Of a stretch of 64,000 nucleotides of DNA, positions 12,994-36,658 are shown piece by piece; positions within the stretch are counted from its first letter, which is position 1; every line of letters starts with the position of its first letter. Origin of the DNA: Tiliqua scincoides (lineage: Eukaryota; Chordata; Lepidosauria; Squamata; Scincidae). The notes beneath the pieces are model-generated. The model ran no database searches, was not told the DNA's origin, and worked only from the letters and a program-made list of their open reading frames with translations. The DNA is taken from assembly GCF_035046505.1 (NCBI RefSeq), contig NC_089822.1, forward strand, positions 102,866,659 to 102,930,658, read 5' to 3'. A program made the position numbers and the translations under genes.

Positions 12994-12999
12994 TATGCA

Positions 13000-24707
<11,708 letters not shown>

Positions 24708-25145
24708 AACCAAGTCGATGGGACTGAAGATGCTGGGGGAAACATCATGGATGGGAGAGCGATCTTTTTTTTTTAAAAAGTACTGGCCCTTTGTGCTCAA
24801 GTAACAGCCTCACCCTCAAATCCCTCCTCCCACTCTTGTTGTCCAACTCGACTGCTATAACACGGTTGTTGCCAAGCTATTTATCGGTTAGCTGAGAGCT
24901 TTACTAAAGACAAGGCCTCCTTCACGACCCCCTGTGCTTATGGGTGGGGCTTCCTGCCTTGCTCCTTTCCCCATAGGTTAGTTAGAGGCCTGCTTCTGAC
25001 CAGTGTTGTGTTGCTCTAGGGTCACCTGCCTTACTGAGGAAGGGGTGTTGCTCCTCATCTCAGCCCATTCAGAGTTGGTACCCAGTGGCTTATCTTGTTT
25101 GTAAGACATCTCTATTCCATGTCCCTTGAGCCAACAATGAATAGA

Positions 25146-25151
25146 AATAAA
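25146..25151 (+). terminator. TPI1 poly(A) signal
   Basis: AATAAA 439 bases after the stop codon, followed within 25 bases by a GTGTCATAGTG stretch. This gives a 3' UTR of about 460 bases; no competing signal lies between. Confidence 0.85.
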
Positions 25152-25174
25152 CGAAGGGAAAGTAGACTGTGTCA

Positions 25175-27629
25175 TAGTGATTCTTTAAATGTGGGAGCAA
25201 AATTACAGTGCATATGGAGAATTTATATTTACAGGAGCCCTCAAATGAGGTGCTGATGAAAGAAGGAGACTCAAATGCATAGAAACAAATCTGCCCCACA
25301 GGCATTGTCTTCTTCCCCTGGATAAAGCTGTTAAGATGCAACTTATTTGTTCTGTTGTTTCTTTTGAGCTATGAAGGAACTTCCTCTAAATGAAATCAGA
25401 TTCATTGAGTTGGGGATGGTGTGGGGAAGTATACAAAACATGCTCTGAGAGACATGGCAATGTTACCAGATGTCCATTTGTGACATGACATTCCAGAGTT
25501 TTTGTTGCCTTCTCGGGGTTATGAGCTGAAAATGTAAAATGGGGGAGGGAGTACAGAATGGAACAGGCAGGCTATCTGCTGCTTAGCTTCATCAGCTGTG
25601 CCATTTCACTCTATCCTCTTTTCTTCCCCATCCCAAATGTCCATCTGGCTCAACTAATAGAAGTTAATTGCAGCTAGGGCCCTGCCCATGCAGGTATCAT
25701 TCTCCTGTGATGTCTGTATGCTGCTTTACTTGTGTGTTCTCTGATTTTGTTAGCTTTCCTGTAAATATACCTATGGGCAGAGTAGAGCATAAACAGACTA
25801 AACCCCCTGCCTTCCTGATCAGTCTGAACAGCCTTGTATAATGAGGATGTGCATTTGCAAATATAATGGTGCATGTCCACTACCCACACAAATGTTTTCT
25901 TTTCCCCTGTGGCTACACTTAATAGAGCAAGCCAGACCACAGTGGTGCCACTGTCACTTTATTTTAAAATATCCCACTTTTCTCCAAACAGTAAACAATA
26001 GCATGCTATCAATTCACTACAGTTACTAGCAATAAAAGCACAGCAAAATATCAAAATCGGGATCAAACTATTCATTGAGTATGAAAGGCTTTCTGATAAG
26101 GCAGGTCATCCTCTTAAGGGGTTATTTTTATTGGACTCTGGGAGCACAGGATAATTACAATGTACACTTTCCACAGAGGTAGTTGTGTTAGCAAAAAAAA
26201 TGGATCGGAGGCATTTTTAAATACTAACAAATTCAGCATAAGCTTTCATGGACAACGGATCACTTAAGAAGTTCTCAGTAGGCAGGGTAGGTACTACCAA
26301 GGCATCATTCAAAAGTTTGTGAAGGTGGCCAACATTATTTTCCATGCATTACCCTGTCTACTGTGCTCACTGACTCTTCTAGAAAGTTGGTAATGCAGGG
26401 ATCAATTGGGGCTCTACCATAAACTCTGTATGCATCAAGTCACTCTTTTGAAAACCACTTGCTGCCCAAAGTCTTGATCTATTACTGTACAAGTGAATCC
26501 TCACACCAAATGGCATCTCTGGCAATATAACTTCCCTGCCCTCCACCACCAGCATGCTGTGTTTAGTTCTGGGCTAGCCAGGTTGAGCTCGGAAGCTCAC
26601 AAGGTGACCTTGGGCAAGTTGCTGGGATGTTTTGAAATGTCCTTCAGCTAAAGCCACATATGCAGTGGTTATGCTTCCAGGGCCACTGATAGCCTTTTGT
26701 TGACTCCTGTAGTGACTATGACTAAGTGAGTGCTCCCCTCACAAATCAGGCCCCTTCTGTTTGAAGTTACACCTGGTTGACCAGCTTTGCTTGCAGAAAC
26801 AAAAAACCAAGGTGGCAACTGGCATGCTCATTTTGCAACTGTTGTCTAGTGTGGATGCTCTATATCAGTGTCATTTTGGATAAGGCTTTGTGTTCCTCTG
26901 TTTTGAAAGCCGCAGACTGCCCCATTATTTAATTGGGCTTACCTATTCAAGTAGGTAACCAGTACTGGAGTCTGAAAAGCCAATGCACTTAGAGCTAGCC
27001 TGCCACAGCTACTTTCCTCTTGACCCCATAGCCTGGACCAACCACAGTCCACCCCTGAACTGTCAGATTCCACACTCACACATCCTGGTTCTGCCCCAGT
27101 TCATGGCTCTGGCTCTGCTCAGGTGTTCAACAGAAGTCTGCAAAACTCTGAACTGATGAATGATGCATCTGAGGAACTAGACTGTAGTTCATAGAAGCGT
27201 ATGCTGAAATTAACTGAATAGTCTTTGGTGTGCTATGAGTTTCTGATGCAACATGCTATCATGGCTACCCCTCTGGCACTCCATCTGCATCTCTGTGCAC
27301 TCCAACTGCAAACTGTGGGCACTATAACAGTGTCCACCTCCCATCCCTCACTTTTTGCTCTGCCAGACACCCTGCCAGATGAAAAGTTCTTGAAAGTCTG
27401 CTATGCAGGAGTTCATGTCATTTTGGGTGGCCCTACTAAAGGCATTTATAGATTTTTAATTTTTTCTGTGGATCAACATGCCTACCTGCCATTTTTCTCT
27501 GCTGGGAGTGCAATCTGAAAATGGCATTTTCCCAATACTCCTTTTATTCCATTACACAAAGACAGAACAATGTGCTGTTGGTGCTTGATCTGCTTGAACA
27601 TGAGATAAAAAGAATACACTTTAAGTCTG

Positions 27630-27684
<55 letters not shown>

Positions 27685-27740
27685 ATACACACACATACAC
27701 CCCCTTGTCTTCATACAGTATTTGCCAGAAAAAAAATAGG
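25175..27740. other. TPI1-LRRC23 spacer, first part
   Basis: No gene or element with clear ends seen. A (GT)n run followed by a (GA)n run lies at its end (27632-27683). In human the SPSB2 gene occupies the TPI1-LRRC23 interval on the opposite strand, but no frame on either strand here resembles its SPRY or SOCS-box parts. Confidence 0.5.
27632..27683. repeat. Compound microsatellite (GT)15(GA)11
   Basis: An uninterrupted GT run from 27632 to about 27662 is followed directly by an uninterrupted GA run to about 27683. Likely variable between individuals. Confidence 0.97.
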
Positions 27741-27799
27741 GTGCTGATGGTTTGTCTTGGAGCGCCCTCATGTGGCCAACAACAGTGATACAACCACAT

Positions 27800-28285
27800 A
27801 GCCATGCTGATGCACTGCTGAAACAGATGCCTGCACTGGCTTGGTCATGTCGTGAGAATGGGCAATGGCCGGATCCCAAAGGATCTCCTCTATGGAGAAC
27901 TCATGCAAGGAAAGCACCCTACAGGTAGACCACAGCTGTGATACAAGGACATCTGCAAGAGGGATCTGAAGGCCTTAGGAATGGACCTCAACAGGTGGGA
28001 AACCCTGGCCTCTGAGCGTCCCGCTTGGAGGCGGGCTGTGCAGCATGGCCTCTCCCAGTTGGAAGAGGCACTTGTCCAACAGACTGAGGCAAAGAGGCAA
28101 AGAAGGAAGGCCCACAGCCAGGGAGACTCACCAGGGACAGACTACATTTGCTCTCAGTTTGGAAGGAATTGTCACTCCCGAATTGGCCTCTTCAGCCACA
28201 CTAGACGCTGTTCCAGAACCACTTTTCAGAGCGCGATAGCATAGTCTCCCAAGACTGAAGGATGCCAATGATGTGAAAGGTCTCA
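27800..28285 (+). mobile_element. Non-LTR retrotransposon 3' end with C-terminal zinc-finger-like segment
   Basis: The + strand encodes LHWLGHVVRMGNGRIPKDLL, GKHPTGRPQL, then after a stop KDICKRDLKALGMDLNRWE, ASERPAWRRAVQHGLSQLEE and RNCHSRIGLFSHTRRCSRT. This is the extreme C-terminus of a non-LTR reverse transcriptase family, with a final Cys/His motif; one Cys of the expected CxxC pair is now Phe. The clade is not settled by eye. The 3' UTR is short and ends in ATAGTCTCCCAAGACTGAAG, the tail also found on the nearby 5S-derived SINE. Confidence 0.8.
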
Positions 28286-28573
28286 ATTTGAGCTCTTTGA
28301 GTCCTGAGTGCTCTACAGACCACATCCTCTAGACCAGCAATATTGTTGTTATTCTCCATTTTAATTTCATTTTTAAAATTGTTCCTCTCAAAAGAAAACC
28401 AAGGCACACATCTGGGAAATGCCACATTGCAGATTATTGCATGTAATTTATTAAAAGAGAACCAACTTAGGAGAGACAAAAACCACAGCTCTACTTTCAT
28501 GAGAACACTAAAGTACATACTTATCAATTCTAGGTAAATACAGACAAATTATCAGTGTACTACTTCCTTAACA

Positions 28574-28726
28574 AGCAGCAACTGTTACCCTGCACATGCC
28601 TGATCTTGTCTGATCTCAGAAGCTAAGCAGGGTCAGGCCTGGTTAGTACTTGGATGGGAGACCGACTGGGAATACCGGGTGCTGTAGGCTTATACCATAG
28701 TCTTTCGAGACTGAAGGTTGCCAACC
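28574..28726 (+). mobile_element. 5S-rRNA-derived SINE
   Basis: From 28600 the sequence follows 5S rRNA for about 90 bases: TCTGATCTCAGAAGCTAAGC, AGGGTCAGGCCTGGTTAGTA, CTTGGATGGGAGACCG, GGGAATACCGGGTGCTGTAGG, including the internal pol III control elements. Instead of the T-run terminator of a real 5S gene it continues into a 34-bp tail (28691-28724) shared with the LINE 3' end at 28235-28268. This is a 5S-headed SINE, a class known from squamates and fish, not a 5S gene. The 5' first 25 bases are diverged. Confidence 0.9.
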
Positions 28727-28729
28727 ACT

Positions 28730-29681
28730 CCCTTAAGAGGCATATTTGTGCAAAAGCATAGCACAGATCATGTATTTCCACTTGCTGTTCTTTATGAACA
28801 CCTTAAATCACAAGATCAAAGTAGAAGGAATTGCAAGTCAAGTAGAAGAAATTGGGTGGGGGGGAGGGTTGCATGGCACAGGGAAAGACAAGCCTGGCTT
28901 CAACTACTGGCCAGGGGAGCAGCAGCTGTAGGGGATTCACTCTCCCCCTCCCTTTCAAAAAGAACCTGGTGATTTGGTCCAACTCCCAGTTGCCCATCCC
29001 AAAAATATTCTACAAACATCCTTGGTAACTAAAAAAAAAAGTGTTTTTTTCTTGTAGGCCTGTCTAATTAATCAATAATATATATGATGGCCACAGTATG
29101 ATTCATCAGGTGCATATTTTTAACCAGCCCACCTGAAAGGCAGCTGTAACAAATATGGGAATAAGTCAGAGATGGGGGAGAGTTTTGTTTGCTCAGTCCT
29201 GCCCCTGAAATACAGAGAGCTGCATCGAAGCCATCTGTTTATGTAACAGGAGCTATTAGCATGCCAGACTGAACATCATCACTGTGCTGTAGAGATGATG
29301 GCCTTGGACTTCATTCTATCTAGCAGCAGCATGTCGATGGCTGCCAGGATGACTCTGCTGAGGCAGCATCAGTCAGGGAGGTGGGGCCTGGGCATTTCTC
29401 TAGTGGGTTACCTAGAGATACAGTACAGTTGATTTCACTCTTCTGTGCCCATAACAGGGTACTTTGGCCTTAGTGTGAAGCCTCCTCCTGCTTAGCTAGA
29501 AAAAAGAACCCTGAAAGGAGGTGGGTGACTCCTCCTATCCATTTGTGGGAGGCAGGGCTCATATCAACTTTTGTCTACTTCTTCAAGGGATGGGGGGAAC
29601 GTTGCCCTTTCAATTTCGTAAGGACTATGGCTGACTTAAAGTTCCCAAATGAATCTGAAAAGTGGCAAAACAACAAGAACA

Positions 29682-29733
<52 letters not shown>

Positions 29734-30180
29734 TGCATTAGGTAATAAGGAATGAGAAGAAAGTGGGCCATCCTCCAGTTTCTAACTGGTCTGGTTAAGG
29801 GGAAATACCTTGAAGCAGGACCAGTAGGGCTCAATGCAAAACATTTATGTGGGGACTCCCACCTTCATGGGGCCCCCTACTCACAAGGATGAGTGGCAGC
29901 AGCAAAGCACCCAGTAGCGACATCACCACCAGCTGCTTGGGGGGTAATTTTTAGTTGACCCAGGGGCAGACAGGCAGGAGCGCCGTCCAGCAGCAATGCT
30001 CCACTCACTGCACTCTCTTCATGACCCCGCAGCATGTAAGATTCCATGCTAGGGCGTCAGCTATAGAGCAAGGTGCCGGCTTCAGCTACGGGTGCTCTGC
30101 TCACCACCCCAGTGCAGGGCCCCTCCAGGTACCCCAATTTGCCAAATTGGTCAAATTGCCCTAAGGCCGGCCTTCCCTGA
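28730..30180. other. Spacer without recognised gene
   Basis: Unique-looking sequence with a (CA)n microsatellite at 29683-29731; nothing else could be named. Confidence 0.5.
29683..29731. repeat. (CA)24 microsatellite
   Basis: Uninterrupted CA run of about 48 bp. Confidence 0.98.
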
Positions 30181-30185
30181 AGTAC

Positions 30186-31767
30186 ATAAGAACATAAGAA
30201 CAGCCCCACTGGATCAGGCCATAGGCCCATCTAGTCCAGCTTCCTGTATCTCACAGCGGCCCACCAAATGCCCCAGGGAGCACACCAGATAACAAGAGAC
30301 CTCATCCTGGTGCCCTCCCTTGCACCTGGCATTCTGACATAACCCATTTCTAAAATCAGGAGGTTGTGCATATGCATCATGGCTTGTACCCCATAATGGA
30401 TTTTTCCTCCAGAAACTTGTCCAATCCCCTTTTAAAGGCGTCTAGGCTAGACGCCAGCACCACATCCTGTGGCAAGGAGTTCCACAGACCGACCACACGC
30501 TGAGTAAAGAAATATTTTCTTTTGTCTGTCCTAACCCGCCCAACACTCAATTTTAGTGGATGTCCCCTGGTTCTGGTATTATGTGAGAGTGTAAAGAGCA
30601 TCTCCCTATCCACTCTGTCCATCCCCTGCATAATTTTGTATGTCTCAATCATGTCCCCCCTCAGGCGTCTCTTTTCTAGGCTGAAGAGGCCCAAATGCCG
30701 TAGCCTTTCCTCATAAGGAAGGTGCCCCAGCCCCGAAATCATCTTAGTCACTTTCTTTTGCACCTTTTCCATTTCCACTATGTCTTTTTTGAGATGCGGC
30801 GACCAGAACTGGACACAATACTCCAGGTGTGGCCTTACCATAGATTTGTACAACGGCATTATAATACTAACCGTTTTGTTCTCAATACCCTTCCTAATGA
30901 TCCCAAGCATAGAATTGGCCTTCTTCACTGCCGCCGCACATTGGGTCGACACTTTCATCGACCTGTCCACCACCACCCCAAGATCTCTCTCCTGATCTGT
31001 CACAGACAGCTCAGAACCCATCAGCCTATATCTAAAGTTTTGATTTTTTGCCCCAATGTGCATGACTTTACACTTACTGACATTGAAGCGCATCTGCCAT
31101 TTTGCTGCCCATTCTGCCAGTCTGGAGAGATCCTTCTGGAGCTCCTCACAATCACTTCTGGTCTTCACCACTCGGAAAAGTTTGGTGTCGTCTGCAAACT
31201 TAGCCACTTCACTGCTCAACCCTGTCTCCAGGTCATTTATGAAGAGGTTGAAAAGCACCGGTCCCAGGACAGATCCTTGCGGCACACCACTTTTCACCTC
31301 TCTCCATTGTGAAAATTGCCCATTGACAACCACTCTCTGCTTCCTGGCCTCCAACCAGTTCTCAATCCACGAGGGGACCTGTCCTCTAATTCCCTGACTG
31401 TGGAGTTTTTTCAGTAGCCTTTGGTGAGGGACCGTGTCAAACGCCTTCTGAAAGTCCAGATATATAATGTCCACGGGTTCTCCCACATCCACATGCCTGT
31501 TGACCTTTTCAAAGAATTCTATAAGGTTTGTGAGGCAAGACTTACCCTTACAGAAGCCATGCTGACTCTCCCTCAGCAAGGCCTGTTCGTCTATGTGTTT
31601 TGAGATCCTATCTTTGATGAGGCATTCCACCATCTTACCCGGTATGGATGTTAGGCTGACTGGCCTATAGTTTCCCGGGTCCCCCCTCTTTCCCTTTTTA
31701 AAAATAGGTGTGACATTTGCTATCCTCCAATCTTCTGGCACCTTGGCCGTTTTGAGGGACAAGTTGC
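30186..31767 (-). mobile_element. CR1 LINE, 5'-truncated, open RT frame, 6-bp target duplication
   Basis: On the minus strand a frame of more than 460 codons covers RT from CNLSLKTAKVPEDWRIANVT through [39 protein letters not shown] and the C-terminal region to [15 protein letters not shown]. The frame happens to run on into flanking sequence upstream of the truncation. The element is bounded by AAGTAC at 30180-30185 and 31768-31773. By eye it differs at 14 of about 463 residues from the copy at 14.25-16.1 kb. Recent insertion. Confidence 0.97.
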
Positions 31768-31773
31768 AAGTAC

Positions 31774-34599
31774 TTGTCCTAAGGAGCCAATTCAGGCCCA
31801 AGTCCAGGTAAATCAAGGTGGCCGTCTTCCATTTGAGCAGAAGGACCAAACGTCCTTTCCACTAGAGACCGGACATACCACAGCAATGATCCCATTCACC
31901 CAGATGGAGCCGGACTATGTTGCTTCCTCTGCCAGCCTGCTGTGATACTCTTTATAGGATTTGGTAGGTAGCCAAAGTATCAATTTTATAAAGCCTAATA
32001 CAGGTAGAAGGTATCTTCCAAAGAGTAACCTTCCAAAATGTCTGCTGATGGGGTACTGGTGCTAAAGGCTGTAAAAATAAGTATTATAAATAAGATGCAA
32101 ACAATTACAAGCAAGAATAGGCAGATGTAATATATGAATAAGAATGAATGGGAGTGTGCTCCAGTTGAAGGGAGGGATAGCTTCAGTCATATAAACCCTG
32201 AAAGCATGTTTGCTAATCCCTTCCATCTTCAAATTCAGCTACTAAAATTAGCAATGACCTAGAAAAATGGCAGCTACGGGAAGTATAGGCCAGACAGATT
32301 GTCAAGCACTGGTCTTTTTATCTGTAGTGTCCCCCTTTGCCTTTCAATTTTTGGTCTATTTTATAAATTCTATAAAACCTCCTTCACCTGCAGTGGTATT
32401 TATAATTAGGACTGCTTTGCTATTAAGTTTTTTTTTTCTTATTTTCTTTGTGGTTTGCCTGATGCTAACTCAGTGGTTCTTAGACTGGTCTTTAGCTGTG
32501 GTGGGTATTCATGGTGGGCACTCATATGTCTTGTTCTATCATATCCACAGTAATCCTAAGGCTGCAGAGCTTTCCATTTTCTCCATGCAAGTCGATGGAG
32601 TGAATTCTTGACACTCCATCCAGAGAGACAGAGAGACAAAGAGGAAGCACTTCTGGCTCTTTGTGTGTATGAGAGAGAGAGAGAGAACAGACAGACAGAC
32701 AGTGCACGGGTGCACATGTGTGAGAGAGAGAGATAAAATTTTTCTCCACACCTTGCTAGATACCCTGTTATCTCCAGATGTGGGGGTTATGTACGCCCTC
32801 TCATGAAAAGTTCTTTTACTACTCTTGCAGCTATCCTTCCTCGTTCTTGCCACCCTGCCACTCTCATCACATTTCTTCCCTTCTGCCTCCTGCTTCATGC
32901 ACTGGTTGCATATCAGAAACCATGCTCTCTGTGAATATCAGAAGTGGAAAGCCACCACAAGTGGGGATTTGAGTAACTAGATGCAAAGGCAGAGAAGATC
33001 CCTGTCTCTTCCATAGCTCTGTAGAAGAAGGTAATTAAACACATGTGGCTTGTCACTCTGGAAACAGAAGTAGTTACACCTGCTCAAAATCCTTCCTCTA
33101 CAAAAGAGGAAGGGGAAATTTTTTTAGTCGACTTATCCATAATAAAAACAGCACATGATAAAAGTCAACGCCAAACAGTAACAAAAGCAAATACTAAGCA
33201 CATCCATTTGTCTGAACAGAGCAAACTTTGGTAGTAGGCTGGGGGCGGGGAGGAATTTTCCCTGGGCCTCACACGTGGAAGACATGTCACCACTGACAAA
33301 CTGTACACTTCAATTGAGAAAAGGACACTGACACCATGTAGTTAGAAGGAAGGGGGGCCTCAAATGAACATTCAGCCTCCAGACCTTGTTGAGTCCTAAA
33401 AACAATCTGCTTGGTGGGTACGCTCAAGGATAATGCAAGTGACACTTGAGAACAACAAAATTCTGATGTCTTTGAACCATTGCCAGGGCAAAAGACTTTT
33501 AACTGCTCAGCTGAACTCATGAACTGGGTCTTTCCACTGCAAACATTTGTTTCTGTATTCAAGTTAATTTAAATTCCAGTAGGCCTCTCCCCTCCCAAGT
33601 CCCAACACGCACACTCTCAGCCACCTTTCAAGAAGTAGTATCTTCCTCTCAGAGAGACAAGAGCAAAGGAGAAGAGGATTGGGCAAGCAGGTGTAGGGCA
33701 TCACTTGCCAGTTTGCCTCCAGCCAACCTCACAACTGGGCTGTTCATGGAAGCTTGTTTTCAGAGATTCCTCAATTAGATAACTGACAAACGTTCTTAGA
33801 AGGCAGATTGCTCACTCACTTCCAATCTCCCCCTGAAAAAAACACGGTCGCATGAGATTATTGAACGTGTTTATTTATTACATGTATATTCCACCTTTCT
33901 CCAAGGAGCTCAGGGTGGTATACATGGTTTTCCCCAATCCCATTTTATCTTCACAACAACCTTGGGAAGTAGGTTAGGCTGAGAGAAAGTGACTAGGCTA
34001 AGGTCATGTGATTCATGGCTGGGGGGATTGAACTCCTCAGTCCTACTCCAGCACTATACAGTACAGTATATCACACTGCTTTTCCTCTCAGAGCAAGAAC
34101 AAATATTTTTATCACATGGGTTTGATGTTTTCAGACGGGTTTTATTGTTGTCCAATTGCAATTCCACCTTTTAACTATAAGAGGGCACCACTTTAAAAGG
34201 CACTTCTTTGCCCAGTTAGGGAGGGGGGGCACATGTTTGATGGTGGAATAACATGGAAATCTGTTGAGTGCACCTATTCAGAAGCGGACTTGAATACTTC
34301 CACAAAATGACTGATAGACAGACTGACACGATTGAGATGATGGCCTTGAGTCTCTGAACATCCAATTGCATTTTCAAGGGGGAAAAATGATATGATCAGT
34401 TCCACGAGCAAAATGGTTGAGGCCACAAGCTTTAGCAGCAGAGGGCTGGTTGGAAGTGAGAGGACAAAGATGAGCCAATGGGAAAACCATTGAAGAGGAG
34501 GTTGCAGCAATCAAAGCAAGAGGTGACCAAGGTTTTGCAATGGGAGGAAGAAGGAAGGACCTTATTCTGGAAATTCTGTTCACCATCAAGCCTGATGAA
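31774..34599. other. Spacer between CR1 copy and nested element stack
   Basis: No gene recognised. A (GA)n/(GACA)n simple repeat lies at 32670-32735 and one CORE/MIR-like SINE at 33866-34086; nothing else with clear ends. Confidence 0.5.
33866..34086 (-). mobile_element. tRNA-derived (CORE/MIR-like) SINE
   Basis: The order TTATTTATTACATGTATATT, CCACCTTTCTCCAAGGAGCT, TTATCTTCACAACAACCTTG, GGTTAGGCTGAGAG, AAGGTCATGTGATTCATGGC, GATTGAAC and CCAGCACTATA is that of a widespread reptile SINE in antisense, the right end being the tRNA-like head. Two more copies are at 48105-48520 and 51690-51830. Confidence 0.7.
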
Positions 34600-34650
34600 G
34601 AATCCTGTAGGTAGGGTGACCAGATACAAAGGGGGACAGAGTGCCTATAC

Positions 34651-34992
34651 TGGGGCGGATCCAAGGGAGAGGCCATAGGTGCATGGCCCCCCCAAACTGT
34701 CTGCCAGTATGCAAGGGCACCTGCTGGGCTGGGGAGCAAAATTGGGTGCGAGGGGAACACCCTCGGGGGGGAGGGCCAGCAAGATTGGCTGGAATGGAAG
34801 CCCAGGTCTACCCACCCAATAGACCTGGACTTCAAGGCCAGGTGGGAGCCCAGGTCTACCCACCCAGCAAACCTTGGCCATGTAGGCCATCAGGTTCAAC
34901 CCAGAGCCCAGGACTACTTGCCTGGTTGACTTGGGCTCTGGAGTTGGTAGTGCTCATGCCCCCCCCCCAGCACAAACACTGGATCTGCCCTG
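34651..34992. mobile_element. hAT element 1 in left arm of X, exact 8-bp target duplication
   Basis: Bounded by GCCTATAC at 34643-34650 and 34993-35000. Ends TGGGGCGGATCCAAG and CTGGATCTGCCCTG are inverse with few mismatches. The interior has three similar CCCAGGTCTACCCACCC-type motifs (about 34800, 34850 and 34905). No transposase. Confidence 0.88.
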
Positions 34993-35029
34993 GCCTATAC
35001 CTTAACCATTCGCAACATGGAAGGGCTTA

Positions 35030-35122
35030 ACAGCCCACTCCTATGCATGTCTACTCAGAAGTAAGTCTCATTCTAGTCAATGGCGCTTACTCCCAGGAAA
35101 GTGTGCATAGGATAGCAGCCTA
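35030..35122. mobile_element. MITE family B copy inside X
   Basis: CCACTCCTATGCATGTCTAC, TCAGAAGTAAGTCTC, GCTTACTCCCAGGAAAGTGT and GCATAGGATAGCAGCCT match the family found upstream of TPI1. Confidence 0.8.
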
Positions 35123-35176
35123 AAAAGCTGCACCCACCCAAATTCCCTCTTCTATACAGTGGTTAAAGGTATAGGC

Positions 35177-36658
35177 CAGCCATTTTCCTGGACACCTTTA
35201 AAAGGGGATTGCACAAGTTTCTGGAGGAAAAATCTATTATGGGTTACAAGCCGTAATACACTCTTTCCGAGTGGTAAAGACCAGAAGTGATTGTGAGGAG
35301 CTCCAGAAGGATCTCTCCAGACTGGCAGAATGGGCAGCAAAAAGGCAGATGCGCTTCAATGTCAGTAAGTGTAAAGTCATGCACATTGGGGCAAAAAATC
35401 AAAACTTTAGATATAGGCTGATGGGTTCTGAGCTGTCTGTGACAGATCAGGAGAGAGATCTTGGGGTGGTGGTGGAGAGGTCGATGAAAGTGTCGACCCA
35501 ATGTGTGGCAGCAGTGAAGAAGGCCAATTCTATGCTTGGGATCATTAGGAAGGGTATTGAGAACAAAACGGCTAGTATTATAATGCCGTTGTACAAATCT
35601 ATGGTAAGGCCACACCTGGAGTATTGTGTCCAGTTCTGGTCGCCGCATCTCAAAAAAGACATAGTGGAAATGGAAAAGGTGCAAAAGAGAGCGACTAAGA
35701 TGATTACGGGGCTGGGGCACCTTCCTTATGAGGAAAGGCTACGGCGTTTAGGCCTCTTCAGCCTAGAAAAGAGACGCTTGAGGGGGGACATGATTGAGAC
35801 ATACAAAATTATGCAGGGAATGGACAGAGTGGATAGGGAGATGCTCTTTACACTCTCACATAATACCAGAACCAGGGGACATCCACTAAAATTGAGTGTT
35901 GGGCGGGTTAGGACGGACAAAAGAAAATATTTCTTTACTCAGCGTGTGGTCGGTCTGTGGAACTCCTTGCCACAGGATGTGGTGCTGGCGTCTAGCCTAG
36001 ACGCCTTTAAAAGGGGATTGGACAAGTTTCTGGAGGAAAAATCCATTATGGGGTACAAGCCATGATGTGTATGCGCAATCTCCTGATTTTAGGAATGGGT
36101 TAAGTCAGATGTAGGGGAGGGCACCAGGATGAGGTCTCTTGTTATCTGGTGTGCTCCCTGGGGCATTTGGTGGGATACAGAAAGCTGGACTAGATGGGCC
36201 TATGGCCTGATCCAGTGGGGCTGTTCTTATGTTCTTATGTTATGTTAAGCCATGATGTGCATGTACAACCTCCTGATTTTAGAAATGGGCTATGTCAGAA
36301 TGCCAGATGCAAGGGAGGGCACCAGAATGAGGTTTCTTGTTATCTGGTGTGCTCCCTGGGACATTTGGTGGGCCGCTGTGAGATACAGAAGGCTGGACTA
36401 GATGTGCCTATGGCCTGATCCAATGGGGCTGTTCTTATGTTCATTTTCAACCACTGTGCCATGGCGTGCCGCAAATGGTCTGCTGGTTTGCTGCGGGAGT
36501 TTGGGGGAGGGTCATTTATTAATAGGGTCATTGGGGGATGTGAGTCCCCCACCAGCAGCATGGTGTGCCTTGTCAATTGTCAAAAAAGTGATGGTGAGCC
36601 TTGACAATTTCAGTGCCTTGTCAGTGCGTCATGAGATGAAAAAGGTTGAAAATCACTG
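35177..36658. mobile_element. hAT element 2 in right arm of X, carrying the CR1 insertions
   Basis: Bounded by the 8-bp duplication GTATAGGC at 35169-35176 and 36659-36666. Left end CAGCCATTTTC, resumed after the CR1s as CATTTTCAACCACTGTGCC at 36442, right end GGTTGAAAATCACTG. The related copy at 16226 (CAGGCATTTGTAACCAGTGT) has this left end uninterrupted, which confirms the reading. Confidence 0.88.
35188..36441 (+). mobile_element. Two nested CR1 LINE 3' ends (CR1-b within CR1-a)
   Basis: CR1-a: 35188-35259 (DAFKRG region to the GGGTTACAAGCC end of the coding part) continues at 36247-36441 (AAGCCATGATGTGCATG to the GGGGCTGTTCTTATGTT tail). It is bounded by CATTTTC at 35181-35187 and 36442-36448. 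CR1-b, about 35260-36246, interrupts it at AAGCC(G/A)T and encodes [20 protein letters not shown] to [12 protein letters not shown] in an open 264-codon frame, then a 3' UTR and TTCTTATG tail. Confidence 0.9.

Noticed and set aside
28574-28692. 5S rRNA gene
   Set aside because: Diverged 5' end, no T-run terminator, and a LINE-derived tail follows; it is a SINE.
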